This document shows, piece by piece, positions 15,717 to 17,394 of a stretch of DNA of 17,394 nt; the first letter of the stretch is position 1; every line of letters begins with the position of its first letter. The translations under genes were made by a program, and so were the position numbers. Below the pieces are notes generated by a model, which was not told the DNA's origin, made no database searches, and saw nothing but the letters and a program-made list of their open reading frames with translations. The stretch is from an uncultured Selenomonadaceae bacterium (GTDB lineage: Bacteria; Bacillota; Negativicutes; Selenomonadales; Selenomonadaceae): assembly GCA_905233965.1 (NCBI GenBank), contig CAJOFG010000061.1:1-17394 (forward strand). Reading direction: 5' to 3'.

Positions 15717-15750
15717 TTCACAAAAAAACCTCCCGCATTGTTTGCAAAAT

Positions 15751-15780
15751 ATTATAACCGTATTTTGAAAAAAAATACAA
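15751..15780 (-). promoter_or_regulatory. Predicted promoter of murE-murF-kinase
   Basis: A perfect -10 TATAAT (complement of 15751-15756) is preceded after 18 bases by TTGTAT (complement of 15775-15780), a weak -35. The expected start is near 15744, giving a leader under 30 bases that carries the GGGAGG ribosome site of murE. The spacer contains a run of eight T, which may bend the DNA. Confidence 0.6.
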
Positions 15781-15812
15781 CCCGGCGCGGAATTTTTTTG
15801 CCCGACGAAAAG

Positions 15813-15860
15813 TTTTTCGGAAAATGTATACAATATTTTTTCGGCAAGGCGGCTATACAA
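15813..15860 (+). repeat. Imperfect tandem repeat in the murE-gdhA intergenic region
   Basis: Two copies of a TTTTTCGG...TATACAA unit lie in the 190-base divergent region: TTTTTCGG at 15813-15820 with TATACAA at 15827-15833, and again at 15837-15844 with 15854-15860. They lie just upstream of a gdhA -10 candidate, TATAGT at 15867-15872, for which I see no convincing -35. An activator- or repressor-binding role is possible but not shown. The rest of the intergenic region is A/T-rich and holds the murE promoter and the gdhA ribosome site AAGGAGG (15893-15899). Confidence 0.4.
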
Positions 15861-15879
15861 AAAAATTATAGTCCGGTAA

Positions 15880-17256
<1,377 letters not shown>

Positions 17257-17278
17257 GAAAAATTTGTTACCTTAAAAT

Positions 17279-17320
17279 AAAAAATCTTACCCGGAATTTT
17301 TTTCCCGGTAAGATTTTTTT
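17279..17320. terminator. Bidirectional Rho-independent terminator after gdhA
   Basis: ATCTTACC (17284-17291) pairs with GGTAAGAT (17307-17314), continued after one mismatch by GG/CC, with a T-rich loop. Seven T follow on the + strand (17314-17320) and six A precede (17279-17284), giving a T tract on the - strand too. It closes gdhA and would also stop a leftward gene ending at 17335. Confidence 0.88.
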
Positions 17321-17334
17321 GTTGCAAAATTTTT

Positions 17335-17394
17335 TCAGCGACCGCGATTGTGAAAACGCGGCGGCGAAAATCTTTTTCGCGGAAACGAACCGCG
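17335..17394 (-). CDS. Possible C-terminal end of a convergent gene, cut by window edge
   Basis: On the - strand one frame is open from the window edge for 19 codons and ends in TGA at 17335-17337. It encodes a strongly basic, Arg/Pro/Phe/Gly-rich tail ending HNRGR. Such tails are common at the ends of RNA-binding proteins such as DEAD-box helicases, but 19 residues cannot establish a family. The bidirectional terminator just beyond the stop supports a real leftward gene. Confidence 0.4.
   Translation of the reverse strand, partial: RGSFPRKRFSPPRFHNRGR

Noticed and set aside
15717..15860. 48-residue N-terminal extension of MurE
   Set aside because: The extension is not MurE-like and would require the transcript to start upstream of the perfect TATAAT at 15751-15756. 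The internal ATG matches the start of family homology and has a ribosome site.
15851..15874. Imperfect palindrome GGCTATA...TATAGTCC before gdhA as an operator or riboswitch
   Set aside because: The arms are mainly TATA-type sequence expected by chance in this A/T-rich stretch and overlap a -10 candidate; there is no loop structure or T tract of a riboswitch.

Overview
The window looks like a chromosomal segment of an anaerobic Bacillota-type bacterium. My best guess is a diderm Firmicute (Negativicutes-like). This is an inference from several things together: the MurE ligase carries the meso-diaminopimelate DNPR motif, there is a secreted M48 protease joined to TPRs of the kind found in cell-envelope maintenance, the Shine-Dalgarno sites are strong AAGGAGG types, and the IMP cyclohydrolase domain stands alone. 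No rRNA, tRNA, CRISPR array, insertion sequence or prophage gene was seen. Coding DNA is full of AAAATTTT and CCGGAAA runs and largely avoids TTA, CTA and TCA codons, which leaves very long meaningless open frames on the opposite strand of real genes.

Left end (1-2416, + strand): the 3' part of a small acyl-assembly operon, made of an AMP-forming acyl ligase (cut by the window edge), a free-standing acyl carrier protein and a FabH-like ketosynthase with an intact Cys-His-Asn triad. The genes abut or overlap. The product is not predictable from what is visible.

Centre (2518-9947, - strand, read right to left): a tight run of a sucrose-6-phosphate hydrolase (GH32), an M48 protease/TPR protein, purM, a lipoprotein with YD-like repeats, purN and a stand-alone IMP cyclohydrolase (N-terminal half of PurH only). 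It ends at a Rho-independent terminator facing the + strand operon. A promoter and a terminator-like hairpin precede the GH32 gene. Two reading frames here are broken: purM by the equivalent of a 2-base loss, and the M48/TPR gene by a 1-base loss. They could be true mutations, assembly errors or recoding.

Right-centre (10108-15716, - strand): murE and murF are followed by a hybrid sensor kinase with a periplasmic solute-binding-type sensor domain, then a small antitoxin-like gene and the decayed remains of a PIN-domain toxin. A good promoter (perfect TATAAT) lies upstream of murE.

Right end (15907-17394): gdhA, a hexameric-type glutamate dehydrogenase, is divergent from murE and ends in a strong bidirectional terminator. 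The last bases probably hold the C-terminal end of a convergent gene.

I do not see a clear-cut new defence or mobile system. The observations most worth following are the stand-alone IMP cyclohydrolase, the lipoprotein inside a purine gene run, the three-gene acyl-assembly operon, the sensor kinase behind murEF, and the hairpin between the GH32 promoter and its start codon.
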